From positions 1 to 64,000 of the forward strand of contig JAMLGJ010000001.1 in the NCBI GenBank assembly GCA_023958095.1: 64,000 nt of DNA, given 5' to 3'. How positions within the stretch are numbered: the first letter of the stretch is position 1; each line of letters starts with the position of its first letter. Positions 15,917 to 24,250 of this stretch are shown here, in pieces. The notes beneath the pieces were generated by a model. The model saw only the letters and a program-made list of their open reading frames with translations, was not told the DNA's origin and searched no databases. The DNA is from Microthrixaceae bacterium. Lineage in GTDB: Bacteria > Actinomycetota > Acidimicrobiia > Acidimicrobiales > Microtrichaceae. The translations under genes and the position numbers were made by a program.

Positions 15917-16696
15917 GTGACGACCCTTCTCGCGGGCTTGCTGGGGCTCCTGGCGGCCTGGGCTCTCACGGTTCCGCTCCACCGCTTCAAGGAGTTCCGC
16001 CCCCTGGGCCGCAGGGACCTCACCGACGAGGCCGGCCTCGACATCCGCGCGGTCCGCCGCCACGCCAGGTACGCGCGCTCGACCCACGACGTCAAGGGCA
16101 CCGACGTCGTTCCGGTGCTCTCATGGCTGCTCCCCGGACGCGTCGGCGCCACCCGGGCACCCGCGTCGGTGCTGGCGATCCAGGTCGGGATCCCCCTGTC
16201 CGTGGCACTGACCGCCCTGCGCTTCGACAGCGTGGCCCTGGTGGTCGCCTACGGCTGGTTCTGTGTGATGGCGGTCGCGGTCGCGGTGACCGACGCACGC
16301 ATCCTGTTGATCCCCTGGTGGATGCCCTGGGTGGGCGCGGCGGGTGCGGCTGTGCTGCTTCCCCTGGCGACAGCCGTCGGTGACCTGCCGGCCGAGCGGG
16401 TGCTCTGGGCCGCCGGCAGCGCAGCCGGGGCATTCGGGTTCTTCTTCGTGCTGTTCGTGGCCGCTCCGGGCAAGCTCGGCTTCTCCGATGTGCGCCTGAT
16501 GGTCCCGATCGGGGCGTTCGTGGGGTTCATCAGTCCGCTGCTGGTGCTGTGGGCGCTGATGATCGGCAGCGTGCTGGGGATCGTCGGGGGCATCGCGTCC
16601 AGGGCCGCCACCGGGGAGAGGCACTTCGCATTCGGACCTGCGCTCTGCGGAGGCGCCCTGGTCGCCATCTGGCTCAGCGAGCAGTTGGTGGGCTGA
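15917..16696 (+). CDS. Prepilin peptidase (A24 family) membrane protein
   Basis: 259 residues, about six to seven hydrophobic helices. The two catalytic Asp of A24 aspartyl peptidases can be placed in VAVTDARILLIP and KLGFSDVRLMVPIGAFVGF. The N-terminal region is short and lacks the zinc-binding Cys of a methyltransferase domain. Such enzymes cut the leader of type IV pilin or Flp pilin precursors in the membrane. The GTG start follows a GAGGA site with 6 nt spacing, 31 bp after the ligase stop, so the two genes may share a transcript. No pilin gene is nearby, although the SAF-domain protein at 30571 is CpaB-like. Confidence 0.8.
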   Translation: MTTLLAGLLGLLAAWALTVPLHRFKEFRPLGRRDLTDEAGLDIRAVRRHARYARSTHDVKGTDVVPVLSWLLPGRVGATRAPASVLAIQVGIPLSVALTALRFDSVALVVAYGWFCVMAVAVAVTDARILLIPWWMPWVGAAGAAVLLPLATAVGDLPAERVLWAAGSAAGAFGFFFVLFVAAPGKLGFSDVRLMVPIGAFVGFISPLLVLWALMIGSVLGIVGGIASRAATGERHFAFGPALCGGALVAIWLSEQLVG

Positions 16697-16724
16697 ACGG
16701 CGCGGAACCACTCGCCACACTTCG

Positions 16725-16740
16725 CTACTCCGAGTAGGGT
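16725..16740 (+). promoter_or_regulatory. Palindrome and -10-like hexamer before the ABC importer operon
   Basis: CTACTCCGAGTAG (16725-16737) is a 5-3-5 inverted repeat; its right arm runs into TAGGGT (16735-16740), a TANNNT hexamer. A repressor site over the -10 element of the 16.8-24.2 kb operon is inferred. Confidence 0.4.
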
Positions 16741-16805
16741 ATATCTCCGAGGGGGTCCTCGTGCCGGGGGGTCGGCACAAGGGGCAACAGGAGAACTGGC
16801 GGGGG

Positions 16806-18323
16806 ATGGCCGGTCACAAGCGAACCATCAGACACCTCTGGTGCGCGGCGCTGCTCGTCGCGCTCGGAATCAGCACCGTTGCCGTCGCCTCCCCGGTTGC
16901 GGCCCAGCAGGGAGAACCCGACGAGGTCGTGCGGGGCGGCGCCAACGCGTCGGCGGATTCGATCGGGATCCAGATCGTCAACGCCGGCGCCTCGCTGGGG
17001 TGGGTCTTCGGCCGCTCCACCGCGGCGTACCGCGACATCACGGCGACCGCCGAGGGAAAGGCGGTCGACCTCGGAGCACTCGAGGCCCTGCTCGGCCAGG
17101 CCCAGTGCAACGGAGAGCTGCCACCGGCACTCGACCCCGAGACGGTGCCGCCGCGCACGATCGCGGATTCCAACCTCGAGGGCTCCGAGCTGGAGAAGTC
17201 CGCCGAGGTGGCACAGCCCAAGCTGACCGGTGACACCAGCGCTCCGGTCGTGGTGGGAACCCAGAGTGCCAGCGCGCGCGACACACCCGCCTCCAGCAGC
17301 TCCACGGCGATCCGCGACCAGGACTTCGGGTTCTTCCGCATCATCGGGGCGACCTCCAGTGCCAGCACCTCGTTCGAGGACGGGGTGAGGACCGCCACGG
17401 CCGAGACACGCGCCACCAGGATCGAGGTGCTCGGAGGCCAGGTCGTGTTCAACGACCCGGTGTGGACAGCGACGACCCGCTCCGGGGCCACCTCGGCGAA
17501 CGAGGCCGAATTCGGCTTCCGCTCCGCGCGGGTCTTCGGCAACATCGTGTCCGGATCGGTGCTCGAACGCGACCTGGCGATCTTCGAGACGATCCTCGAG
17601 GGACTCCTGTCCCCCCTCGGACTCGACCTGCGGTTCCCGGAGGTGCGCCGGCCACTCACCGGCGACGGGGTCGAGGTGACCCCGCTCGCGGTGTCCATGG
17701 CGGACGCACCCCTCGGCAAGGACCTGTTGATTCCGCTGCTGCGCAGCGACCTGCTCCAGAACTACCGGGCCGAGTCGGTCAGCGAGGACTGCCGCAGGGA
17801 GACGTTCTGGACGATCATCGATGCGATCGAACGTGCCCTCGGCGGGTCGGGATCGATCGAGATCGCCGTCGGCGGCGCGGTCGCAACCACCGATGACACC
17901 GACTACTCGGTGGAGCCGATCGCCGAGCTCGCTCCCCCTTCGACGACTCCGACGACGACCGCACCCGCCCCGCTGCAGGCACCAGCACCCGATGACTTCG
18001 GCAGCTACGGGGACCTCGGGTACACCAGTGACTACTCGGGTGACCCGGGACTCGACTTCGCCGACGACCTCTCCACGTTGCCCCCGGAGACGCCCACGGC
18101 CGATCTCCCCGCGCCCGTGGCGGAGGTGGCCGGTGTGGCCGAGGACGCCGGCGATGACCCCGGGCGCGATGAACTCGCCGCTGCGACCGACATCTCCGCG
18201 GGCGACACGTCCGGATCCGATGATGCTGCGCTGGTGGTGGGGATCGTGGCCCTGCTGGGGGCGATCGGGCTGTCGCTCGGCGACCGCTTCGCGGGGTTGC
18301 GTTCCAGACGGAGGATCACATGA
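16806..18323 (+). CDS. Secreted or membrane-anchored protein of unknown function, first gene of the ABC importer operon
   Basis: 505 residues from the ATG at 16806, which yields a clean signal peptide (HLWCAALLVALGISTVAVAS, then AAQQ). A GTG at 16761 with a GAGGGGG site would add 15 residues and is the alternative start. Residues about 40-370 are beta-rich and globular; 380-480 are Pro/Thr/Asp-rich and probably extended. A final hydrophobic helix (LVVGIVALLGAIGLSLGDRF) is followed by RSRRR, so the protein looks anchored with its bulk outside. The stop overlaps the start of the binding-protein gene (ATGA). The operon position suggests a partner of the importer. I do not recognise the family. 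Confidence 0.75.
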   Translation: MAGHKRTIRHLWCAALLVALGISTVAVASPVAAQQGEPDEVVRGGANASADSIGIQIVNAGASLGWVFGRSTAAYRDITATAEGKAVDLGALEALLGQAQCNGELPPALDPETVPPRTIADSNLEGSELEKSAEVAQPKLTGDTSAPVVVGTQSASARDTPASSSSTAIRDQDFGFFRIIGATSSASTSFEDGVRTATAETRATRIEVLGGQVVFNDPVWTATTRSGATSANEAEFGFRSARVFGNIVSGSVLERDLAIFETILEGLLSPLGLDLRFPEVRRPLTGDGVEVTPLAVSMADAPLGKDLLIPLLRSDLLQNYRAESVSEDCRRETFWTIIDAIERALGGSGSIEIAVGGAVATTDDTDYSVEPIAELAPPSTTPTTTAPAPLQAPAPDDFGSYGDLGYTSDYSGDPGLDFADDLSTLPPETPTADLPAPVAEVAGVAEDAGDDPGRDELAAATDISAGDTSGSDDAALVVGIVALLGAIGLSLGDRFAGLRSRRRIT

Positions 18324-20053
18324 AGGACCGACTCTTCAGGGGATACGGACCGCTGATCGGCTTCACCGCGCTGTTCCTGGCGGTCGTCATGCTGGTTCCC
18401 TCGAAGGTGCCCGAGTCGAACGGGGCGGGTGCCGGTGAGGCCACCGGTGTCACCGACCTGCTGGGCGGGGACCTCGAGGGCAGCGACTCGGAGCTGGGGG
18501 CGGCCGACGGCGAAGTGCTGGTGGATCCCGAGACCGGCGAACCGCTGGACCCCGCCGGGGCCACGGGGGACGACCCCACCGGGGCGTCCGTGGCTGGCGC
18601 CTCGCAGACCGGAGGGTCCGCGGCGGGTGGCAGCGGCGCGGGCGCGGGCAACGGGGCCGCCGGCACCAGTGGCCCACCGAAGGTGGCGGGATGCGGCTCG
18701 GCCCAGGTGCCCGGTGATCCCTATGCCCCGCCGTGCATCCAGTTCTCCGGCGACAACGGCGGGGAGACCTCACGGGGCGTCACCCGCGACAAGGTCACCG
18801 TGACGGTGCGCATCGACAGCTTCGACAGCGGTCTGGTCGATGCCGTGACCAAGAGCCTCGGGGCCGCGGGCAAGATCCCCTCGGAGTCCCGCGAGACCGT
18901 GGACCGCACGATCCGTGGCCTCGTGGAGTACTTCAACGCCCGCTTCCAGTTCTACGGGCGCAAGATCGAACTGGTCATCTACGACGGAAAGGGCGATCCC
19001 CTCTCGGAGATCATCGGCCAGGGCCAGGAGGGGGCCAAGGCCGATGCCCTCAAGGTGGCCAAGGAGGCCAAGGCCTTCGCCGACATCTCGGCGGTGACCG
19101 CCCCCTATGCCGCATCACTGGCGGCGGAGGGCGTCGTCAACATCGGAGCGCCCTACGTACCACGCGAATGGCTCGCCCAACGGCGGCCCTACTCCTGGAC
19201 GCAGCTCACGGACTGCTCGACGGTGGTGGAGAGCGCGGCTTCGTACTACGCGGTGAAGATGGCCAAGAAGCCGGCCACCAACGCCGGGGGCGCGCTGAAG
19301 GACCAACCGCGCAGGCTGGCCGTGATCGCGCCCGACAACGCCGAGTACCAGGGGTGTGTCAACGCCGGGGTGAACCTGCTCAACAGGATGGGTGGGGGCG
19401 GCGACCTGGCGGCACGGCACAAGTACCAGATCAGCACCAACCCGGGCTCGGCGGTGAACAACATCCTGCCGAAGCTGCGCAACGACGGGATCACCACCGT
19501 CATGTGCGGCTGTGACCCCGTGTTCCTCAACTTCCTGACCACCGCCATGAACGGCCAGGGCTACTTCCCCGAGATGGTCGTCGCCGGTGTGGCCCTGGTC
19601 GACACCGACCTGGTCGGCCAGCTCATGCAACAGAACGTCTGGAGCAACGCCTTCGGGATCTCCTACGCGGGTCCCACCCAGCGTCAGGGCTCGAGCCTCG
19701 CCTACCGGGCCTACAAGTCGGTGAGGCGCGACGAACCCTCGATCGCGGTGGACCTGATCTACAACCAGCTCTACATGCTGGCCATCGGGATCCAGATGGC
19801 GGGACCGAACCTCACCCCGGCGTCGTTCGAGAAGGGGATGTTCGACTACCCGCGCCGCACCGGACCCTCGGGCACCTGGGGGTTCGGACCGAACGACTAC
19901 AGCACCTCCGATGATGCCCGGGAGATCCTCTGGAACCCCCGGGCCGCCTCCCCGTTCAACCGTGCGGCAGGGGCCTACCAGGACCCCAACGGCGGCAAGC
20001 GCTTCCCGATCGGGAAGTGGCCCTCAGGTCAGCCACGGGCCGCGGGCCGGTGA
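18320..20053 (+). CDS. Branched-chain-amino-acid-type ABC transporter substrate-binding protein
   Basis: 577 residues; ATG preceded by GGAGG with 5 nt spacing and overlapping the upstream stop. An N-terminal hydrophobic segment (PLIGFTALFLAVVMLV) is not a typical lipobox, so a membrane anchor is likely. About 80 residues of Gly/Ala/Asp-rich linker follow. From about residue 125 the sequence resembles the type I periplasmic-binding fold (KVTVTVRIDSF, FYGRKIELVIYDGKGDP, RLAVIAPDNAEYQGCVNAG, MSCGC-like MCGCDPVFL). The family binds amino acids, short amides or other small organics; the ligand is not evident. Its partner is the fused transporter chain that follows. Confidence 0.87.
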   Translation: MKDRLFRGYGPLIGFTALFLAVVMLVPSKVPESNGAGAGEATGVTDLLGGDLEGSDSELGAADGEVLVDPETGEPLDPAGATGDDPTGASVAGASQTGGSAAGGSGAGAGNGAAGTSGPPKVAGCGSAQVPGDPYAPPCIQFSGDNGGETSRGVTRDKVTVTVRIDSFDSGLVDAVTKSLGAAGKIPSESRETVDRTIRGLVEYFNARFQFYGRKIELVIYDGKGDPLSEIIGQGQEGAKADALKVAKEAKAFADISAVTAPYAASLAAEGVVNIGAPYVPREWLAQRRPYSWTQLTDCSTVVESAASYYAVKMAKKPATNAGGALKDQPRRLAVIAPDNAEYQGCVNAGVNLLNRMGGGGDLAARHKYQISTNPGSAVNNILPKLRNDGITTVMCGCDPVFLNFLTTAMNGQGYFPEMVVAGVALVDTDLVGQLMQQNVWSNAFGISYAGPTQRQGSSLAYRAYKSVRRDEPSIAVDLIYNQLYMLAIGIQMAGPNLTPASFEKGMFDYPRRTGPSGTWGFGPNDYSTSDDAREILWNPRAASPFNRAAGAYQDPNGGKRFPIGKWPSGQPRAAGR

Positions 20054-23000
20054 GAACCCACGACCCCGAGGACGTGGGAACCGAGGAGTGCGCAGCCTCC
20101 AGCGGTGACCATCCCGTACCCGCCCCGGGCGGTCCCGGCGCGCCCGGGGGTGACACCGACGGTGCGCACCCCGTCGGGGCACTCCTGCGCACGCGGCCGG
20201 GGAGGATCGCCACCGCCACCGTGGCGGCACTGTCGGCATGGGTGCTCGGGGCCGCGCTGTTGCCCAAGGGCATGCCACCGGGGGTGGTGCTTCTGGGGCT
20301 GGTCTTCGGTGCGACCACCGGGCTCACCTCGGTGGGGCTGATCCTCATCTGGCGGGCCAACCGGGTCATCAACTTCGCGAACCTGGCGATCGCCGGGCTC
20401 GCCGGCGCGCTGGCGGTCAGGTCGTTCCTGCAGTGGGACGTGCCCTACTGGCTGACCCTGTTGTGCGCACCGGTCGTCGGCCTGGCGGTGGGGGCCCTCG
20501 TGGAGCTGGCCGTGATCAGGCGCTTCGCGAAGGCCCCGAGGTTGGTGCTGACCGTTGCCACGATCGGACTGGCCCAGCTGTTGGGGGGCATGGAGCTGCT
20601 GCTGGCCGAACGTGCCTTCGGGGACGTGCCCCTGATCGTGGCCCCCTTCGAGACACCGCTGTCGGCGCTCACGGTGCAACTGGGACCGGTGATCCTCGAC
20701 GGCAACGACCTGTTGCCCCTCGCGGTCGTGCCGGTGGTCGTGGGCGCCCTCGCGTGGTTCATGCAGCGCAGCCTCGCCGGCCAGGGCATCCGCGCAGCGG
20801 CGGAGAACACCGACCGGGCACGCCTGCTCGGCATCCCGGTGCGGCGGCTCACCACGCTGGTCTGGGCACTCGCGGGCCTGTTGGCGGCGCTCACGCTCGT
20901 GCTGCGCGCCCCGAGTCTCGGCATGGCACCGTCGGTCACCCTCGGCCCCGCACTGCTGCTGCCCGCCCTCGCGGCCGCGATCATCGCCCGCATGGAGTCC
21001 ATGCCGGTGGCCTTCGCCGCGGCGATGGCGATAGGTGTGGTCGAACAGACGCTGCGCTGGAACACCGACACACCCTCGCTGCTGAGCGTGATGACGCTGG
21101 TGGTCATACTCCTCGCGCTGCTGGTGCAGCGACGAGGTGCCTCACGGGCCTACGACGCGGACGCGGGCTGGCGTGACAGCGAGTTGATCTCCCGGATGCA
21201 CCCCAGCATCGCCGCACTCTCCTCGGTCAGGGCCGCGAAGGTCCTCGCAGCGATCGTCGTGGTGGGACTCGCCGTGTGGGTGCCACTCGTACTGGAGCCC
21301 GGCGCCGCCTTCACCGCCTCGATCATGGTCATCTGGGCGATCGTGGGCGTGTCACTCGTTGTGCTCACCGGCTGGGGAGGCCAGATCAGCCTCGGGCAGT
21401 TCGGGATCGTGGGGGCCGCGGCGATCGTGGGCGGCAACCTCATCTCGCGCTGGAACGTCGACCTGTTCGTCATGCTGGCCGCGTGCATGCTGACCGGGGC
21501 GGTCGTGGCGATGCTGCTGGGAGTCCCGGCGCTGCGGATCTCCGGACCGTTCCTCGCGGTCGTCACCCTCGCCTTCGCGGTGGTGCTCGACGGGTTCGTG
21601 CTCAATCCCACCGTGTTCCCCGACCTGGTGCCCGACACGGTCGGGCGACCGATCCTGTGGGGGCGGATCGACCTCGGAAGCGAACGCTCGATGCTGTACT
21701 TCTGCATCGCGGTGCTCGCACTCGTCGTGGCGATGACCGTCGGGGTTCGTCGGTCCAGGTCTGGGCGGCTGCTGGTCGCGAGCCGCGACAACCTGAAGGC
21801 GGCCGAGGCCGCATCGGTGCCCTCGGTGTGGATCCGCCTCAGCGGATTCGTCTTCGCAGGGACCATCGCCGGGATCGCGGGCGGCCTGCACATGCTCGTC
21901 AACAACGGGGCCCGTGGCGGCTCCTACGCACCCGCGATGTCGATGGACGTGTTCTCGCTGACGACCATCGGCGGCCTCGGCTCGGTGCCCGGGGCCGTGG
22001 TGGGTGCAGGTGCCGGTCGGGGGCTCCAGGACGCGAGCGACATCCTGAGGCTCACCGCCTCGGGCCTCGGAGTGCTCCTGGTGCTCTGGCTGGTTCCCTC
22101 GGGGCTCGCAGGCGTGGCCGCGCGGATCCGCGACCGGGTACTGGTCCGACTGGCCGCCCGGCGGGGCCTGGACCTGCAGGGAAGGCCGACCGGCCCGGCT
22201 CCGGTGGACCCGCCCGCCGATGCCTCCGGCGGGACCGAGGGGGGTCGTGCGATGCCGGCCCCCCGGGAGCGTCCCGGCCCGGAGCCCGCCGCTGGGGGCC
22301 ACGGGCAGTCCGCCGGGGATGCGCCCCTGCTCGAGGTGGGAGGCATGGACCTCTCCTACGGGGCCCTCCAGGTGCTCTTCGGTGTGGACCTGCGGGTGAA
22401 CCGCAACGAGGTGGTCGCCCTGCTGGGCACCAACGGGGCCGGCAAGTCGACGCTGTTGAAGGGCATCTGTGGGCTCGCCGGCCACCAGGGTTCGGTGCGC
22501 ATCGACGGAGTGGACGTCTCGGGTCTCTCCCCCGAACGCATGGTCGACCGGGGCATCGCCCTCATGCCCGGCGGCAAGGCCATCTTCCCGACCATGACGG
22601 TGGAGGACCACCTTCGCCTCGCGACCTGGACCTTCAGGCGCGACCACCGGAGGATCGAGGACTCCCTCGAGGACGTGCGCGAGCTGTTCCCGGTGCTGGC
22701 CGACCGGGGATCGCAGTTGGCAGGGGACCTCTCGGGCGGTGAGCAACAGCAGCTCGCGATGGCGATGACCCTCATGCTGCGGCCGCGGGTGATGCTCATC
22801 GACGAGCTGTCCCTCGGCCTGTCGCCGTTGATCGTGGCCGCGCTGTGCGACGTGGTGCGCACGCTCCAGCGCAACGGGATCACCATCGTCGTGGTGGAGC
22901 AGTCGATCAACGTCGCACTGACCCTCGCGGAACGCGCCGTGTTCATGGAGAAGGGCACCGTGCGATTCGAGGGGCCGACACACGAGCTGCTCGAACGCCC

Positions 23001-24174
23001 GGACCTGCTGCGCTCGGTGTTCATCGAGGGCGCGGGGCCCCACGATGCTGGAGGTGAGCCCGACCCGGCGGGGGCACCCGAGGTGGTCCGCTCACTGGGA
23101 GCGATCGACCTGTCGGCCCTCGAGGCCGTCGCGCACCAGGACATCCCGATCCACCAGCGCGAACCGATCCTGGTGTGCCGCGACGTAACCAAGTCCTTCG
23201 GCGGCGTGCAGGCCCTCAGCCATGTGGACCTGGAGGTGCGTCCCGGTGAGGTGGTCGGGCTCATCGGTCAGAACGGAGCCGGCAAGACCACACTCATGGA
23301 CTGCATCTCGGGGTTCCACCGGACCGATGGTGGCACCATCACCTTCAGGGACACCGACGTCACGGACTGGACGCCCAGCGAGAGGGCACGCGGGCGTCTG
23401 GGACGCTCGTTCCAGGAAGCCCGGCTGTTCCCATCGCTCACGGTGCGCGAGGTCATCTCGGTGGCCTGCGAGCGCACCGTGGCGAACCGGTCACTCGTCG
23501 CCGACGCCACACGCCAACCCGCTTCCTACGTGTCGGAGGATGCCACCGCCGAGAAGGTGTCGGCACTGGTCGAGATGCTCGGACTGGAGCCCTACGCGCA
23601 CACCCCGACCGCGGCCCTGTCGACCGGTACCCGCAGGATCGTGGAGCTCGCCTGCCTGCTCGCCGAGGAACCACTCATGATGTGCCTCGACGAGCCGTCG
23701 GCCGGAGTGGCGCAGCGCGAGACCGAGGCCCTCGGCCCACTGCTGCGCCAGGTCTGCGACCAGACCGGCGTGGGCATGCTCGTGATCGAACACGACATGC
23801 CCCTGCTGGCGGGCCTCTGTGACCGGCTGGTCGCCATGGAACTGGGCCAGGTGATCGTCCAGGGCGCACCCTCGGACGTACTCGACCACCCTGCAGTGGT
23901 GGCCGCCTACCTCGGCACGGATGTGGCGACGATCAACCGTTCGGGTGCCGCCCTGGGCGAGGCGGGACCCGGCACCGGCCCGTCCGGCAACCACGCAGGC
24001 CCGTCCGGCAACCACACCGGCCCGTCCGGCAACGGTACCGGCCCGGCGGGCACGGGACAGTCGGTCGATGGCGGCGGAATGCACGAAGGCCCACCACATG
24101 GGCGGGCCTTCGCCGTTGGTGGAGGCGATGGGAGTCGAACCCACGACCTCCTCGATGCGACCGAGGCGCTCTAG
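20050..24174 (+). CDS. Fused Liv-type ABC importer: two permeases and two ATPases in one chain
   Basis: 1,374 residues from the GTG at 20050, which overlaps the binding-protein stop (GTGA). Domains in order: LivH-like permease about 50-375 (SVGLILIWRANRVINFANLA); LivM-like permease about 395-710 (LTGWGGQISLGQFG at about 440); ATPase 1, LivF-like, about 757-1000 (Walker A GTNGAGKST, signature LSGGEQQ, Walker B VMLIDE); ATPase 2, LivG-like, about 1040-1300 (Walker A GQNGAGKTT, Walker B LMMCLDEP). ATPase 2 has LSTGTRR where LSGGQ is expected. A Gly/Pro/Asn repeat tail follows. The frame has no stop until TAG at 24172, inside the antisense of tRNA-Ala. Liv subunits are normally four separate proteins. 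Confidence 0.9.
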   Translation: MRTHDPEDVGTEECAASSGDHPVPAPGGPGAPGGDTDGAHPVGALLRTRPGRIATATVAALSAWVLGAALLPKGMPPGVVLLGLVFGATTGLTSVGLILIWRANRVINFANLAIAGLAGALAVRSFLQWDVPYWLTLLCAPVVGLAVGALVELAVIRRFAKAPRLVLTVATIGLAQLLGGMELLLAERAFGDVPLIVAPFETPLSALTVQLGPVILDGNDLLPLAVVPVVVGALAWFMQRSLAGQGIRAAAENTDRARLLGIPVRRLTTLVWALAGLLAALTLVLRAPSLGMAPSVTLGPALLLPALAAAIIARMESMPVAFAAAMAIGVVEQTLRWNTDTPSLLSVMTLVVILLALLVQRRGASRAYDADAGWRDSELISRMHPSIAALSSVRAAKVLAAIVVVGLAVWVPLVLEPGAAFTASIMVIWAIVGVSLVVLTGWGGQISLGQFGIVGAAAIVGGNLISRWNVDLFVMLAACMLTGAVVAMLLGVPALRISGPFLAVVTLAFAVVLDGFVLNPTVFPDLVPDTVGRPILWGRIDLGSERSMLYFCIAVLALVVAMTVGVRRSRSGRLLVASRDNLKAAEAASVPSVWIRLSGFVFAGTIAGIAGGLHMLVNNGARGGSYAPAMSMDVFSLTTIGGLGSVPGAVVGAGAGRGLQDASDILRLTASGLGVLLVLWLVPSGLAGVAARIRDRVLVRLAARRGLDLQGRPTGPAPVDPPADASGGTEGGRAMPAPRERPGPEPAAGGHGQSAGDAPLLEVGGMDLSYGALQVLFGVDLRVNRNEVVALLGTNGAGKSTLLKGICGLAGHQGSVRIDGVDVSGLSPERMVDRGIALMPGGKAIFPTMTVEDHLRLATWTFRRDHRRIEDSLEDVRELFPVLADRGSQLAGDLSGGEQQQLAMAMTLMLRPRVMLIDELSLGLSPLIVAALCDVVRTLQRNGITIVVVEQSINVALTLAERAVFMEKGTVRFEGPTHELLERPDLLRSVFIEGAGPHDAGGEPDPAGAPEVVRSLGAIDLSALEAVAHQDIPIHQREPILVCRDVTKSFGGVQALSHVDLEVRPGEVVGLIGQNGAGKTTLMDCISGFHRTDGGTITFRDTDVTDWTPSERARGRLGRSFQEARLFPSLTVREVISVACERTVANRSLVADATRQPASYVSEDATAEKVSALVEMLGLEPYAHTPTAALSTGTRRIVELACLLAEEPLMMCLDEPSAGVAQRETEALGPLLRQVCDQTGVGMLVIEHDMPLLAGLCDRLVAMELGQVIVQGAPSDVLDHPAVVAAYLGTDVATINRSGAALGEAGPGTGPSGNHAGPSGNHTGPSGNGTGPAGTGQSVDGGGMHEGPPHGRAFAVGGGDGSRTHDLLDATEAL
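23977..24039 (+). repeat. In-gene 21-bp tandem repeat x3 in the C-terminal tail of the fused importer
   Basis: Units 23977-23997, 23998-24018 and 24019-24039 encode GPSGNHA, GPSGNHT and GPSGNGT, with a partial fourth (GPAG) after them. The tail is low-complexity and outside the ATPase fold. Confidence 0.9.
24084..24112 (-). terminator. Hairpin 3' of tRNA-Ala
   Basis: Perfect 9-bp stem CGAAGGCCC (24084-24092) / GGGCCTTCG (24104-24112) with an 11-nt loop, 4 bp beyond the CCA end of the tRNA on the minus strand. A T-run is lacking, so it may be a termination/processing hairpin rather than a textbook intrinsic terminator. It lies inside the coding frame of the fused importer on the plus strand. 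Confidence 0.6.
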
Positions 24175-24193
24175 CCAGCTGAGCTACGCCCCC
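24117..24193 (-). tRNA. tRNA-Ala (anticodon CGC), CCA encoded
   Basis: Full cloverleaf on the minus strand: acceptor GGGGGCG/CGCCTCC, D arm GCTC/GAGC, anticodon stem CCTCG/CGAGG with loop GTCGCAT (anticodon CGC), T arm GTGGG/CCCAT with TTCGACT loop, discriminator A, then CCA. The acceptor has a G3-U70 wobble pair, the alanine identity element. The importer reading frame on the other strand stops inside it. Confidence 0.96.
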
Positions 24194-24205
24194 AACGGGA
24201 GAATC

Positions 24206-24211
24206 ATCCTA
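24206..24211 (-). promoter_or_regulatory. -10 hexamer of the tRNA-Ala promoter
   Basis: TAGGAT on the minus strand, 12 nt before the mature tRNA 5' end, between the sepX-like stop (24251) and the tRNA. A -35 element is not clear (TTCCGG at 24231-24236 is a weak candidate). Confidence 0.45.
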
Positions 24212-24250
24212 GACGAGGCCGGCACTGGCCCCGGAATCAGGTTGTCCGTA

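Noticed and set aside
24084-24112. Textbook intrinsic terminators at several gene ends
   Set aside because: GC-rich hairpins are present here and at 56716 and 52782, but none is followed by a T-run, so only low to moderate confidence is given.
24121-24250. Plus-strand peptides resembling GVEPTTSSMRPRR and GDGSRTHDLL
   Set aside because: These are well-known false translations of the antisense strand of tRNA genes. The first is not a gene; the second is kept only because it is the unavoidable tail of the importer frame.
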